The notes under the pieces: generated by a model
The model's input: the letters and a program-made list of their open reading frames with translations, nothing else
What the model was told of the DNA's origin: nothing
Database searches by the model: none
Source: Ornithodoros turicata
Lineage: Eukaryota; Arthropoda; Arachnida; Ixodida; Argasidae
DNA length: 64,000 nucleotides
Reading direction: 5' to 3'
Assembly (NCBI RefSeq): GCF_037126465.1
Contig: NC_088202.1
Span: 97,371,962 to 97,435,961, forward strand
Shown: positions 1 to 9,679 of the stretch, in pieces
How positions within the stretch are numbered: position 1 is the first letter of the stretch
Layout of the letters: the number at the start of each line of letters is the position of its first letter
Translations under genes and position numbers: made by a program

Positions 1-645
1 TCAGTGACTCCAGACGTCGTCATGTGGCTCCATGTGACTTCAGACATCTTCAGGTGACTCCAGACGTCTTCAGGTGAGTTCAGACGTCTTCACATAACTT
101 CGGGTGACCTCAGGTGACTTCAGACGTCTTCAGGTGGCTTCAGCTGAGGTCAGCCGATATCAGATGACTTCAGGTGACTCCAGACCTCTTCAGATGACTT
201 CAGGTGACTCCACACGTCTTCAGGTGAATTCAGGTGACTTCAAACGTCTTCAGGTGCCTCCAGATGACTTCAGATGACTTCATACGTCTTCGTGTGGCTC
301 CATACGTCTTCACGTGACCATAAGTGACTGCAGACGTCTTGAGGTGGTTCCAGACGTCATCTGGTGACTTCGTGTGAATTCAGACTTCGTCAGGGGACTT
401 CAGACTTCTTCAAGTGACTCCAGACGTCGTCAGGTGACGTCAGACGTCTTCAGATTACTTCGGGTGACCTCAGGTGACTTCAGACGTCTTCAGGTGGCTT
501 CAAGTGACTTCAGACATCTTCACGTGAGATCAGGTGGCTCCGAACGTCTTCATTCGACTTCGGGCGATTCCAGACGTCTTTCAGTGACTTCATGTGACCC
601 CCGTCGCCTTCTGGTGACTCCAGGTGACTCCAGACGTTTTTAGGT
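1..645 (+). repeat. Degenerate 20-bp satellite, block 1
   Basis: The stretch is built from diverged copies of a ~10-bp half-unit that alternates as CTTCAGGTGA / CTCCAGACGT, giving a ~20-bp period. Individual units differ by substitutions and by single half-unit losses, so the phase slips often. Translations in several frames look like repetitive S/R/D/L-rich peptides, but that is only the period read as codons. The block begins before the window. Confidence 0.93.
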
Positions 646-1022
646 GTCGGGCTAGACCTAGCAGAGACCTCTGTGGTATAGCGCAGTACTGTAGCCACTT
701 CTATTGACCTTGCGCGCCTTCTATCACCATATCATGGCTTTGGGCAATATGATCTGTTATACACCGTGAATGAAAACGAACGATCACACTTTTCATATGT
801 TCATCTGAGAACAGAATTGCACATTATGTCTTGATTCGTACTGTGTGTCTCACAGAGGTTCGCAACGCCGGGGTTCAGGATGAATCAGGGTGTTAACAGG
901 ACGTTTTATCATAATTCTTACGGTTTATTGAGACAGACACGGACTTAGTGGCAAATTTTTACGAATTTCCAGGAATTAATAGGTCTTCAGGTACATCCCA
1001 AACACACTTTTTACATTTCTCG
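646..1022 (+). repeat. Inter-array module, copy 1
   Basis: Non-satellite sequence that recurs near 3380, 5284 and 7505. Shared landmarks are a stretch around TTATACACCGTGAATGAAAA, a TGTGTGTCTCACAGAG stretch, a TTACGAATTTCTAGGA-like stretch and CACACTTTTTA just before the satellite resumes. It has no long ORF. The fixed position of its right end against the start of an array suggests module and array move or amplify together. Confidence 0.8.
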
Positions 1023-2277
1023 AGACGTCATCATATTACTTCAGGTGACTCCAGTCATCTTCAGGTGGCTTCAGATGACTCCAGACGTCTTCAGGAGACT
1101 TCACGTGACTCCAGTTGTCTTCAGGTGACGCAGGTGACTGCAGACGCCTTCAGGTGACTCTGGACATCTTCAGGTGACATTAGGTGACTGCAGACGTCTT
1201 CAGCTGACTTGAGGTGATTGCAGAATTTTTCATGTGACTTCAGCTGACTCCAGACGTTGTAAGGTGACGCCAGATGACTCCAGGTGGCACCAGATGTCTT
1301 CAGATGACTTCAGGTGGCTCCAGACCTCTTCAGGTGATCCCAGGCGTCTCCACGTACTCCAGACGTCTTCAGGTGATTTCAGGTGACTTCAGACGTTTTC
1401 AGGTGACTCAATATGTCTTCAGAAGACTGCAGACGTCTTCACGTAACATCAGATGACTCTCTCCGTCTTCAGTTGACTTCAGGTATTCCAGACGTCTTCA
1501 GGTGCTTCAAGACGTCTTCTGGTGACTTCAGGTGACACCAGATGTCACCAAATGATTTCAAGTGAGTTCAGGTGACTGTAGACATCCTCAGACGACTTGA
1601 GCTGACTACAGACAACTTTAGGTGACTTCACATGGCTCCAGGCGACTCCAGATGTCTTCAGGAGGCTCCGGACGTCTTCAGGTGACTTCACTTGACCCCC
1701 ATACATGTTCAGGTGACTCCACAGAACTTCAGGTGGCTCGAGACATCTTCGGGTGACTTCACGTGACTCCAGACGCCTTCAGGTGTTTTCTGGTGTTTCC
1801 ATATACCCTCAGGTGACTTCAGGTGACTCAGAACGTCTTCATATGTCTTCAGGTGGCCCCAGACGTCTTCAGGCGACTTCGGGTGACTCCAGACGTCTTC
1901 ACGTGACCTCAGCTGACGTCAGCTGACTTCAGGTGACTTAAAGTCACTCATACATCTTCTCATGATTTCAGGTGACCCCACACATCTTCACGTGATTCAT
2001 GGTGACTTCAGGTGGCTTCGGACGTCTTCAGGCTGCTTTAGCTGACTCCAGACATCTTCAGGTAACTTCAGACGTATTCAGATGAATGATTCAGCTGCTT
2101 CAGGTGACTCCAGGTATCTTCAGGTGACTCCAGACGTCTTCAGGTTACCTCAAGTGGCTCAAGCCATCTTCAGCTGATTTCAGGTGGCTCTAGCCATCTT
2201 CGGATGACTTCACGTGACTTCAGACGTCTTCAGGTGACTCCAGGTGTCTGCAGACGTCTTCAGGTGACTTCAGATGT
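1023..2277 (+). repeat. Degenerate 20-bp satellite, block 2
   Basis: Same consensus and orientation as the first block. The best-preserved units read CAGGTGACTTCAGACGTCTT with variants. No internal gene. Confidence 0.92.
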
Positions 2278-3379
2278 CCGACGAGACCCATCAGAGATCT
2301 TTGTTTAATACGCCTTATGCATAAGTGCGCGCCATGTGCGGAGACGGTGACTACGTTTCCGCGCCATGTTTGAGTATAGCTGACTGTGGCTTCGGTTTTC
2401 GCCACATCGCCTATCGACAACAACGCTGCATCCTGGGAGGTTGATTGGCAACTCCCATTACTTCTTGTGCCACTGGCACCGAAAAGGGCAATATTGGCCC
2501 GAATACCGAGAAGGTAAATCCTCTATAACTGCTTTAAAAATGAGCTGTGTACCAAGCAGATAACGAAGTACGACACATCCGATTTCTGAGCAAAGGCAAT
2601 GTGCTGTTCTGATGTGCTGTTGCATTTGCATCACAAAGAAAACGGCATGACATGCGAGGAAATCGTCAAATCATCACGGAAAGTCTGGTTTTCTGTGTCT
2701 CGAAGAAAGGGGCTCTTCCTCTTTCTTTGTATGAACAGTCAGCCCCACTCGACTTCCATCTCAAAAAGTATGTATCCGTTCACCTTTTGTTGGGTTTCTC
2801 GTACCAAACAGCTACATGTGCGAGTATGAAAGCACATCTGATATTTTACTGAAGGTACACAAAATGTGTCTAGCCACAGCTGCTCAAATGCTTTTTCATT
2901 GAGTTACTGAACAGGAGGAGCAGCTAAGCAAAGAGTCCTGTAGCAAAATCATCCATCCAAACGCGCATATAGGGACCCGCTACATAACTGCATAACACAC
3001 CGCATCAGAACACTCTGCTGTAAACTTCGGGCAAGTATTTGAGTATTGAAACGTACAAAAGCGACAGAGTCCTAAAAGCGCGCAATTCGACGTGAGATTC
3101 AGTCACGGAGTTGCAGCTACGCCGAGCGTGCTTATGCGATGCTGTTTGTTCGTTGTAGAAGACGACAACGAAGTTCTCCGAAAGAAGCGTTACTATAACG
3201 TTAGCTTCGTGAGCTCGGCTGTACATCCTTCCTGCTCGCCTGCCATCCTAAAAAGCTTGAACCGCAAGTTTCCCGACTCTCTAGCTGATCCCATTCCATG
3301 AAATCGCACATAGCACGTTCGCTCGAATACTCAAACATGGCACCGCCGCAGCCGCCGCCACGAGATGGCAGCACTTATG
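2278..3379. other. Unique sequence between satellite blocks
   Basis: The first ~30 bp (ACGAGACCCATCAGAGATC) resemble the start of the inter-array module, so this may be a module interrupted by ~1 kb of unrelated DNA. ORFs here are short, without splice signals or recognisable motifs. I see no gene. Confidence 0.5.
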
Positions 3380-3674
3380 AATAAGGCCACTTCTATTGAC
3401 TTTGCACGAGGTTATACACCGTGAATGAAAACGTGCTTTTCATGTGTTCATAACTGCACATTATTTCTTTATTTCTACTGTGTGTCTCACAGAGCTTCTC
3501 AATGCCGGGGTTCTGGGACGAATCGGGATGTACACAGGACTTTGCTTCTTAATTCTTATGAGCTATCGAAAAAGAGACGGACTAAATAGCCAATTTTTTT
3601 ACGAATTTCTAGGATATAATACATCCTCAAGTAGATCCCAAACACACTTTTTATTAGTTTCGATTTCATTTCTG
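3380..3674 (+). repeat. Inter-array module, copy 2
   Basis: Starts with CCACTTCTATTGAC, also present in copies 1 and 3, and runs to the TTTCGATTTCATTTCTGCAG junction with the next array. It aligns with the other modules along its length with scattered indels. Confidence 0.82.
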
Positions 3675-4655
3675 CAGACGTCTTCAGTTGACTTCAGCGG
3701 GCTCCAGACGCCTTTAGATGAAGTCAGGTGACTTTAGATGCCATCAGTCAGTGACTCCAGGTGAATTCAGATGTCTTCAGACGACCTCAGGTGGCTCCAG
3801 ACGTCTTCAGGTGATGCCAGGCGTCTCCAGGTGAGCCGAGACGTCTTCCTGTGACTTCAGGTGACTCAAGACGTCCTCACTTGACTTCAGCTGATTCCAG
3901 ATGTCTTCAATGTCTTCAGGTGACTTCAGGTCACTGCAGAGGTCTTCAGGCGACTTCAGGTGACTTCAGGTCACTGCAGAGGTCTTCAGGCGACTTCAGC
4001 TGACTCCACGCGACTTCAGGTGGCTCCAGACGGCTTCAGGTGACTTCATGTGCCTTCTGGTGTCTCCATAGACCGTCAGGTGACTTCAGGTGACTCAAAA
4101 CATCTTCATGTGTCTTCAGGTGGCTCTAGACATCTTCAGGTGATTTCAGACGTCTTCAGGTGACTTAAAGTGACTCCATACATCTTCACATGACTTCAGG
4201 TGACTACACATGTCTTCACGTGATTCCGGGTGACTTCAGATTACTTCAGGGGACTCCACACGTCTTCAGGTGAGTCCAGATGTCTTCAGATGACTTTTTT
4301 GTTTAGACTTTTTTTACTTAGACGTTTTCAGGTGCGTTCAGACGTCTTCAAGCGAATTCAGCTGACTTCTGGTGACTCCAGACGTCTTGAGGTGACTTTA
4401 GGTGCGTCCACAATCTTCTGGTGTCTTCAGGTGACTCCAGACGTCTTCAGGTACTTCATGTGACTTCAAGTGACTCCAGACGTGTTCACCTGACGTTAGC
4501 TGATTTCAGGTGGCTCCAGCCATCTTTAGATGACTTCACGTTACTTCAGACGTCTTCAGGTAACTCCAGATGCCTTGAAGCGACTCCAGATGTTAGCAGA
4601 CGTCCTTAGATGATTTGACGCGACTCCGGACGTCTTCAGGTGGCTTCAGGTGTCA
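3675..4655 (+). repeat. Degenerate 20-bp satellite, block 3
   Basis: Same array and orientation. Around 3905-4010 a local ~46-bp direct duplication is visible (TTCAGGTCACTGCAGAGG occurs twice), evidence of recent unequal exchange. A T-rich interruption sits at 4293-4320. Confidence 0.9.
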
Positions 4656-4984
4656 GACGAGACGTGTCAGATACCCTTGTATAACAACGTATCTTCTCGT
4701 ATCTTCTTGTATCTTCGCATGACTTCGGGTGACTCTAGACGTCTTCACGTAGCTTCCTTTGCTTCACGTGGAACATGTGTTTATAAGCTTCCAGAGGTGA
4801 ATCTCTCACCCTGACGGGAGGACATCACGTTCCACGTGACCTTCCTGACGCCACTCGCTTAAACGCCGCCCACTTAACCTGCTGATGATGACCCAATAAG
4901 GCCAAAATAGCGGTGTTCTGCTGGTGTGGCGACGTTTGGGACTTATAAACGCACTTTTTATGAGTTTTGATTTCATTTCTCGAG
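4656..4984. other. Spacer with a truncated module end
   Basis: Contains a short ATCTTCTTGTATCTTC-type repetition, a few satellite units (~4715-4765) and unique sequence. It ends with the CACTTTTTATGAGTTT and CATTTCTCGAGATGTC stretches that match the right end of module copy 1. I read this as a 5'-truncated module. No coding potential. Confidence 0.5.
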
Positions 4985-5283
4985 ATGTCTTCATATTACT
5001 TCAGGTTACTTCAGATGACTACATGCGTCTTCAGGTGACTCCAGAGGTCTTCAGGTGACTTTAGGTGACTCCATACGTCTTCAGATGATTGGAGGTGACT
5101 CCAGATGTTCAGAAGACATTAGTTGACTTAAGAAGTCTTCAGGAGACTGCAGACGTCTTCAGGTGGCTTTTGGTGACTCCACACATCTTCACATGACTTC
5201 GGGTGACTCCAGACGTCTTCAGGTCACTCCAGACCTCTTCAAGTGTCTTCAGGTGACTCAAGACCTTCAAGTGGCTTCAGGTG
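4985..5283 (+). repeat. Degenerate 20-bp satellite, block 4
   Basis: Short block of the same satellite in the same orientation, bounded on the right by module copy 3. Confidence 0.88.
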
Positions 5284-5669
5284 TCAACCAAACCCGTCAG
5301 AGACCTCTGTAATTGTACAGTGCTGTACTCACTTCTATTGTCCTTCCACGAATCATCACCGTACAATGGCTTTGGGCCATATGATGTGTTATATGCTGAG
5401 AATGTAAACCAGCGATCGTACTTTTTCATGTGTTCATGTAGTACATAATTGCACATTATGTCTTTATTCATACTGTGTGTCTCACAGGTGTTCTCAACTC
5501 CGGGGTTCTCGTATGAATCAGGATGTAGAGAGGACATTGTTTTTTATTTCTCTCGAGCTATCGAAAAAGACTCAGATAAACGGCGATTTCTTTACGAGTT
5601 TCTAGGATTCAATACGTCCTCAGGTACCTCCCAAACACACTTTTTATTAATTTCGATTTCATTTCTGCA
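5284..5669 (+). repeat. Inter-array module, copy 3
   Basis: The most complete copy. It starts at CCCGTCAGAGACCTCTGT (matching the region around 660 of copy 1) and ends in TTTCGATTTCATTTCTGC against the following array. Confidence 0.82.
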
Positions 5670-6660
5670 AACCTGACTTCAGTGACTTGAGACGTCTTCA
5701 GCTGACTCCAGACGTCTTTTGGTTATCTACAAGATGAAAACGCTGCCAAGCACAGAAGACAGAGAGATGGGTCTCTGTGGGGACAATAAGTGCCTAGCAC
5801 ACCCTCCGTTAAATTGTTGAGGAATGCGATGCGCTATATAGAAACATTACACCCTTTTTTCCCCTTGTTTTCTTTGTCCCTTTAAATACGATACCTTACC
5901 TATTGAACTTCCAGTTGTAAGTTAGCAGTCATATTTTCTATCTCTCTGTCTTCTCTGTTTGCCTGCGTTTTCATCTTGTAGATAATGTGCCAACTACCCC
6001 GTATAGCTACGCTTGTGTCTTCAGGTGACTCTGGAGGTGAACTCACACGTCTTCAGGCAATTTCTGTTGATTTCAGGTGAATTCAGACGTTTTCAGGTGA
6101 CTAAGTGACTCCAGACGACTTCAGTTAACTTCAGGTGATCCCAGAAGTCTTCATGTGATTCTTGACATCTTCAGGTGAGTTCGGGTGACGTCTTCAGGCG
6201 ACTTCAGGTGACACCAGACATCTTAAGTGACTTCAGCTGACATCTCCAGACATCCTCTGGTGACTCCAGACGTCTTCAGGTGACTTGAGACATCATCAGG
6301 CGACTTCAAGTGAGTCCAAACGTCTTCAGGTGACTTCGGCTGACCCAGACGTCTTCGAGTGAATTTGTGTGACTCAGTCGTCTTTACCTGCCTTCAGGTG
6401 ACTCCAGACATCTTCGCGTGACGTCAGGTGACTTCAGGTGGTTTCAGACGTCTTCGGGTGACTTCTGGGGTCTCCATATATCTTCACGTGACTTCAGGTG
6501 ACTCCAAACGTCTTCAGATGATTTCGGGTAACTCCAGACGTCTTCAGGTGACTTCAGGTGACTCGAGACGTGTTCAGGTGACTTCAGACGTCTTCAGGTG
6601 ACTCCACACGTCTTGAGGTGATTCCACACGTCTTGGTGACATCCAGACGTCCTGGTGAAT
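5670..6660 (+). repeat. Degenerate 20-bp satellite, block 5 (split by a MITE)
   Basis: Satellite units occur at 5675-5722 and resume at about 6010. Everything between is a MITE with a short flank. The right end meets the RNase H relic. Confidence 0.9.
5723..5985. mobile_element. 263-bp MITE inside the satellite
   Basis: The two ends are inverted copies: TTATCTACAAGATGAAAA at the left and its reverse complement at the right. Similarity extends ~45 bp inward through GAAGACAGAGAGAT. There is no ORF. Flanking bases show no clear target duplication, so the superfamily is not assigned. Confidence 0.8.
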
Positions 6661-7323
6661 TAATGCAGCGTCTTGGCGAGAGGTGTTTCGTAGAATGCGG
6701 AAAGCGAGGGTTGGATCAACGCTGCTCAGCATAAATGGGGGCAGAATGTCAGTTGTCCATTAGCGAGAAGCCACGGGTGCCAAGAGGCGTCGCAGAATGG
6801 AACGACGGTCTCCTTTCAGCAGTGCAATACTGCTGCGCTTCCGATACCAGAGAGCTGCTTCTGCGGCGCTGTCGGCCTGCTCATTCCCCAATACACCACA
6901 ATCGGCTGGAACCCACTGGAGAACCAACATGTGGCCTGATTCGTACACAAGGTGGCAAGCCATTAACACATCCATGATTAGGAGTGCGGATGAGCCTCGT
7001 ATGCCAGATATGTCAGATTTTGCAACAGCTTTGAGTGCAAATTTTGAGTCAGTAAAGACTGCCCATTCCCGCGGTTTAAAATCAACGATGTGCTGCAGAA
7101 AGAAAAGGGTGGCATAGAGCTCCGCAGCTGTTGATGAGGTTGGATGCGAAAGGCGCCGTCCTTGCGCTACGCCTTCGGGTGGTATGAGGAATGCCGAGGC
7201 GGACTTGCCGTTTCTGGATGCGCCATCTGTGTATCCTGCTGTAGATGGAGAAAACTTCTCCCCTACCAGAGCATAAAAATAGGCTCGAAGGACTTGAGGG
7301 GGAATCCAGAAGGTTGGGAAGGC
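6661..7323 (-). pseudogene. RNase H relic of a non-LTR retrotransposon
   Basis: On the minus strand an open frame of 187 codons runs from 7323 to a TAA at 6760-6762, and similar sequence continues in frame to ~6665. Motifs in order are YTDGAS (first catalytic Asp), TAAELYATLFF (catalytic Glu), FTDSKFALKAV (second Asp) and LQWVPADCGVLGNEQAD, in which the usual SHCG is ADCG and the last Asp is kept. The spacing is that of RNase H domains at the C-terminus of I/R1-group LINEs. There is no RT upstream, a TAA truncates the frame at 7324, and another interrupts the end. It is a 5'-truncated dead copy. Confidence 0.85.
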
Positions 7324-7504
7324 TTACGAAGGTCGGTGGTACCGGCGGAGACCAGGGGCTTCCGGCGGTGTTACGTTCTTAGCTACGAAACCTGTGAGAC
7401 TCAGGCGTGTCCAGTGCGCTACTCGGTAGAAGTTGCTCTCAGGGCGGCATCGAATTTTCCTGAGGAGCAGCTGACGAGGAATGTGAGCATGTAAACGTAG
7501 GAAG

Positions 7505-7800
7505 TGCCGAAATGTATGATAGGTTATACACCGCGAATGAAAACCAACAATCGTACTTTTTCATGTCTTCATGTAGAACATAATTGCAGATTATGTATTT
7601 AGTCGTAATGTGTGTCTCACAGAGGTTCTCAACGACAGGGTTCTCAGATGAATTGGGATGTTGAGAGGACATTGCACCTTAATTCTTATGATTTATCGAT
7701 AAAGACACGGACTAGATGGCAAATTTTTACGAATTTCTAGGATTTAATACGTCCTCAAGTTTATCTCGAACAGACTTTTTATTAGTTTCGATTTCATTTC
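7505..7800 (+). repeat. Inter-array module, copy 4
   Basis: Matches copies 1-3 from the TTATACACCGCGAATGAAAA stretch to GTTTCGATTTCATTTCT. Here only ~50 bp of satellite-like sequence follow before the 51-bp array region. The RNase H relic lies directly to the left, where an array would be expected. Confidence 0.8.
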
Positions 7801-7850
7801 TAGAGACGTATTCAGGTGATCCAGACGTGTTCATATTACTTCTGGTTACT

Positions 7851-8830
7851 CCATCCCAGGCAGCACACTATCCTGGTTCATTATTGTCGGGGCACTGGAA
7901 GTACCGATATAGGACCACATTTACCATTATTCTTCCAAAAATCGTTGCTGTGTGGGAATGATATTCCAAGGTTGCCATCAACCGGCCAATATTCACTGGT
8001 CACTGGAAATATGGTCGCCATATAGCTGTGAAACAGGCGATATTGGCTGAATGTGAGCAATGTGTTCTACATACAGACGAGGAGCAAACCATATCGGATG
8101 GAAGCAGGCAATGCGGCCCGAATATAGCCGGTGACAAAACAACATTGGCTGAAGGTGGGCAATGTGGTCTACATATAGCCGTCAGCCAAAGAATGTTGAT
8201 CGAAAACTGGCAATACTGTTTACATATAGCCGTCGGCCAACCAATAGTCCATGAAAGTTGGAAATATGGTAAACATATTGTCGGGGACCGAACAATATTG
8301 GATGATAATGGGCAATACGGTCTACATATAGCCGTCAAACAACGAATATTGGCTGAAAACTGCTAATACTGTTTACATATATCAGTCAACCATATAACAT
8401 GGGATGCAACTGGGCAATATGGCCCAAACATAGCCGTAGAACAAATAATCTTGAATGAAAGTGGGCAACATGGTCTACATATAGCTGTCGACCAAATAAT
8501 ATCGAATGCAACTGAGCAATATGATCTACATATAGCCGTAGAACAAATAATACCCCAGGCAGCACAGAATATTGGGCCTATATTGGTTGAGCATTGGCAA
8601 TACCGTTCAATATGGGACCCGTTCTGGCATGACTTTCTCCATATTGGCCCAAACTTCGCAATATGGCTCACTTGGCCAAGTTTGAACCAATATCGGGAAA
8701 ATGTCGGCAATAGGGCCGCATGTTGCCCATGCGCCCCCATATTGGCTGAAAATGCGGAAAATGAGACGAACTCGTATCCGGTACTTGTACCAAATGCCAA
8801 GCAACACGGCAAGATTGTACGTTGAAGCGT
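7851..8830. repeat. 51-bp-period array with ATATTGG-rich flanks
   Basis: Between ~8000 and ~8565 about eleven diverged units share GGCAATATGGTCTACATATA-type cores. Adjacent cores at 8466 and 8517 are 51 bp apart. Both flanks carry CCCAGGCAGCAC (7855 and 8564). From 8564 to 8830 the sequence changes to irregular ATATTGG / CCAATAT motifs. Because 51 is 17 codons, long frames stay open on both strands (e.g. 8028-8366 plus and 8000-8338 minus), with peptides repeating a QYGLHIAV-like motif every 17 residues. I treat this as a minisatellite, perhaps internal to a TE. Confidence 0.75.
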
Positions 8831-8915
8831 GTGAAATGCCCTACTCAATACGTCGTTGCATCCAACAACTTCCCGCGCACAATACACATTGTTCGAGTCA
8901 ATGGACTGTTGGCTG

Positions 8916-9140
8916 TTTCGAAGTCACCTGACGTAACCCGAAGATGTCTGAAGTCACCTAAGGACGTCTGAGGTTACGTGAAGTCACCTGAAGTCGTGTG
9001 GAGCCACCTGAAGACGTTTGGAATCACCTGAAGTCAACTCAAGAAGTCTGGTGCCACCTGATATCACCTGCAGACATCTGGAGTGACCTGGAGTCATCTG
9101 AGGATGTCTTGAGTAACCTGAAGACGACTGGAGACACTTC
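8916..9140 (-). repeat. Inverted fragment of the 20-bp satellite
   Basis: Same satellite in opposite orientation: GAAGTCACCTGAAGACGT is the reverse complement of the left-hand consensus. About eleven units are recognisable. Confidence 0.88.
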
Positions 9141-9610
9141 CCAGAATTGCGGGACACCTACTCTTAAAGTTGGCTTAACCTGCGAACTCGATGCCCTCCA
9201 TTGAAGCTATACATTCCGTCTGCTTTCCATAAAATATCCATTAGTACTGAGGGTTTGAAAAAAGTGTCCACATCTAGGCGTGACGGCAGAAGGTTCCTCG
9301 ATTGTCCACAAGTAGATTGGTAGCTCGAGACCGTCACACTTTTTTTCCTGAGAGACCTATTTTCGCCGTGTTGGCTTCATGGCAGAATACATTGGCGTGC
9401 CTTAATCCTTTAATTACGTCAAAACCAGGGCTTCCCCAAAAAGTGTCCACATTGGACATGAAAGACTGGTCTGTCTTGTGCGCTCTGCAACTTTATGCGC
9501 AGTTGCAGGAGGTCCCAATTTTTTTCCCGCGACGAAAAAAGTACACGATAGGCCTACGATGGCTTTCAGAGTATTTCTAACTAAATTCTTCGCGCTGTGT
9601 TGTTGTGTTG
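9141..9610. other. No gene seen
   Basis: Contains two spaced AAAAGTGTCCACAT motifs (near 9260 and 9440) and homopolymer T runs, but no coherent ORF, splice signal or terminal repeats. Confidence 0.5.
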
Positions 9611-9676
9611 CTGGTCTCGTGGTATAGTGAGCGCGTTGTGGATTTGCGTTCTTGGGTTCAATTCTTGTTGTGGTAC
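9611..9676 (+). other. tRNA-like (SINE head or tRNA pseudogene)
   Basis: TGGTATAGTGAG resembles a Pol III A box, and GGGTTCAATTC ~36 bp downstream resembles a B box. A T run follows within ~10 bp (9677-9684), as at a Pol III terminator. The acceptor stem does not pair cleanly, so a functional tRNA is unlikely. Confidence 0.4.
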
Positions 9677-9679
9677 TTT

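Noticed and set aside
374..1456. Several 60-90-codon ORFs in the satellite
   Set aside because: Their peptides simply repeat the 20-bp unit in shifting frames, on both strands, with no start context or splice partner.
8000..8565. Possible CRISPR array
   Set aside because: Units are contiguous and degenerate with no unique spacers, and the sequence is eukaryotic.
8363..8887. 174-codon minus-strand ORF over the 51-bp array
   Set aside because: Openness follows from the codon-multiple period; the opposite strand is equally open and the peptide has no domain.
9255..9460. Tandem duplication suggested by AAAAGTGTCCACAT
   Set aside because: Similarity does not extend beyond short motifs when the flanks are compared.
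9611..9676. Functional tRNA gene
   Set aside because: A- and B-box-like motifs are present but the acceptor and anticodon stems do not pair well.
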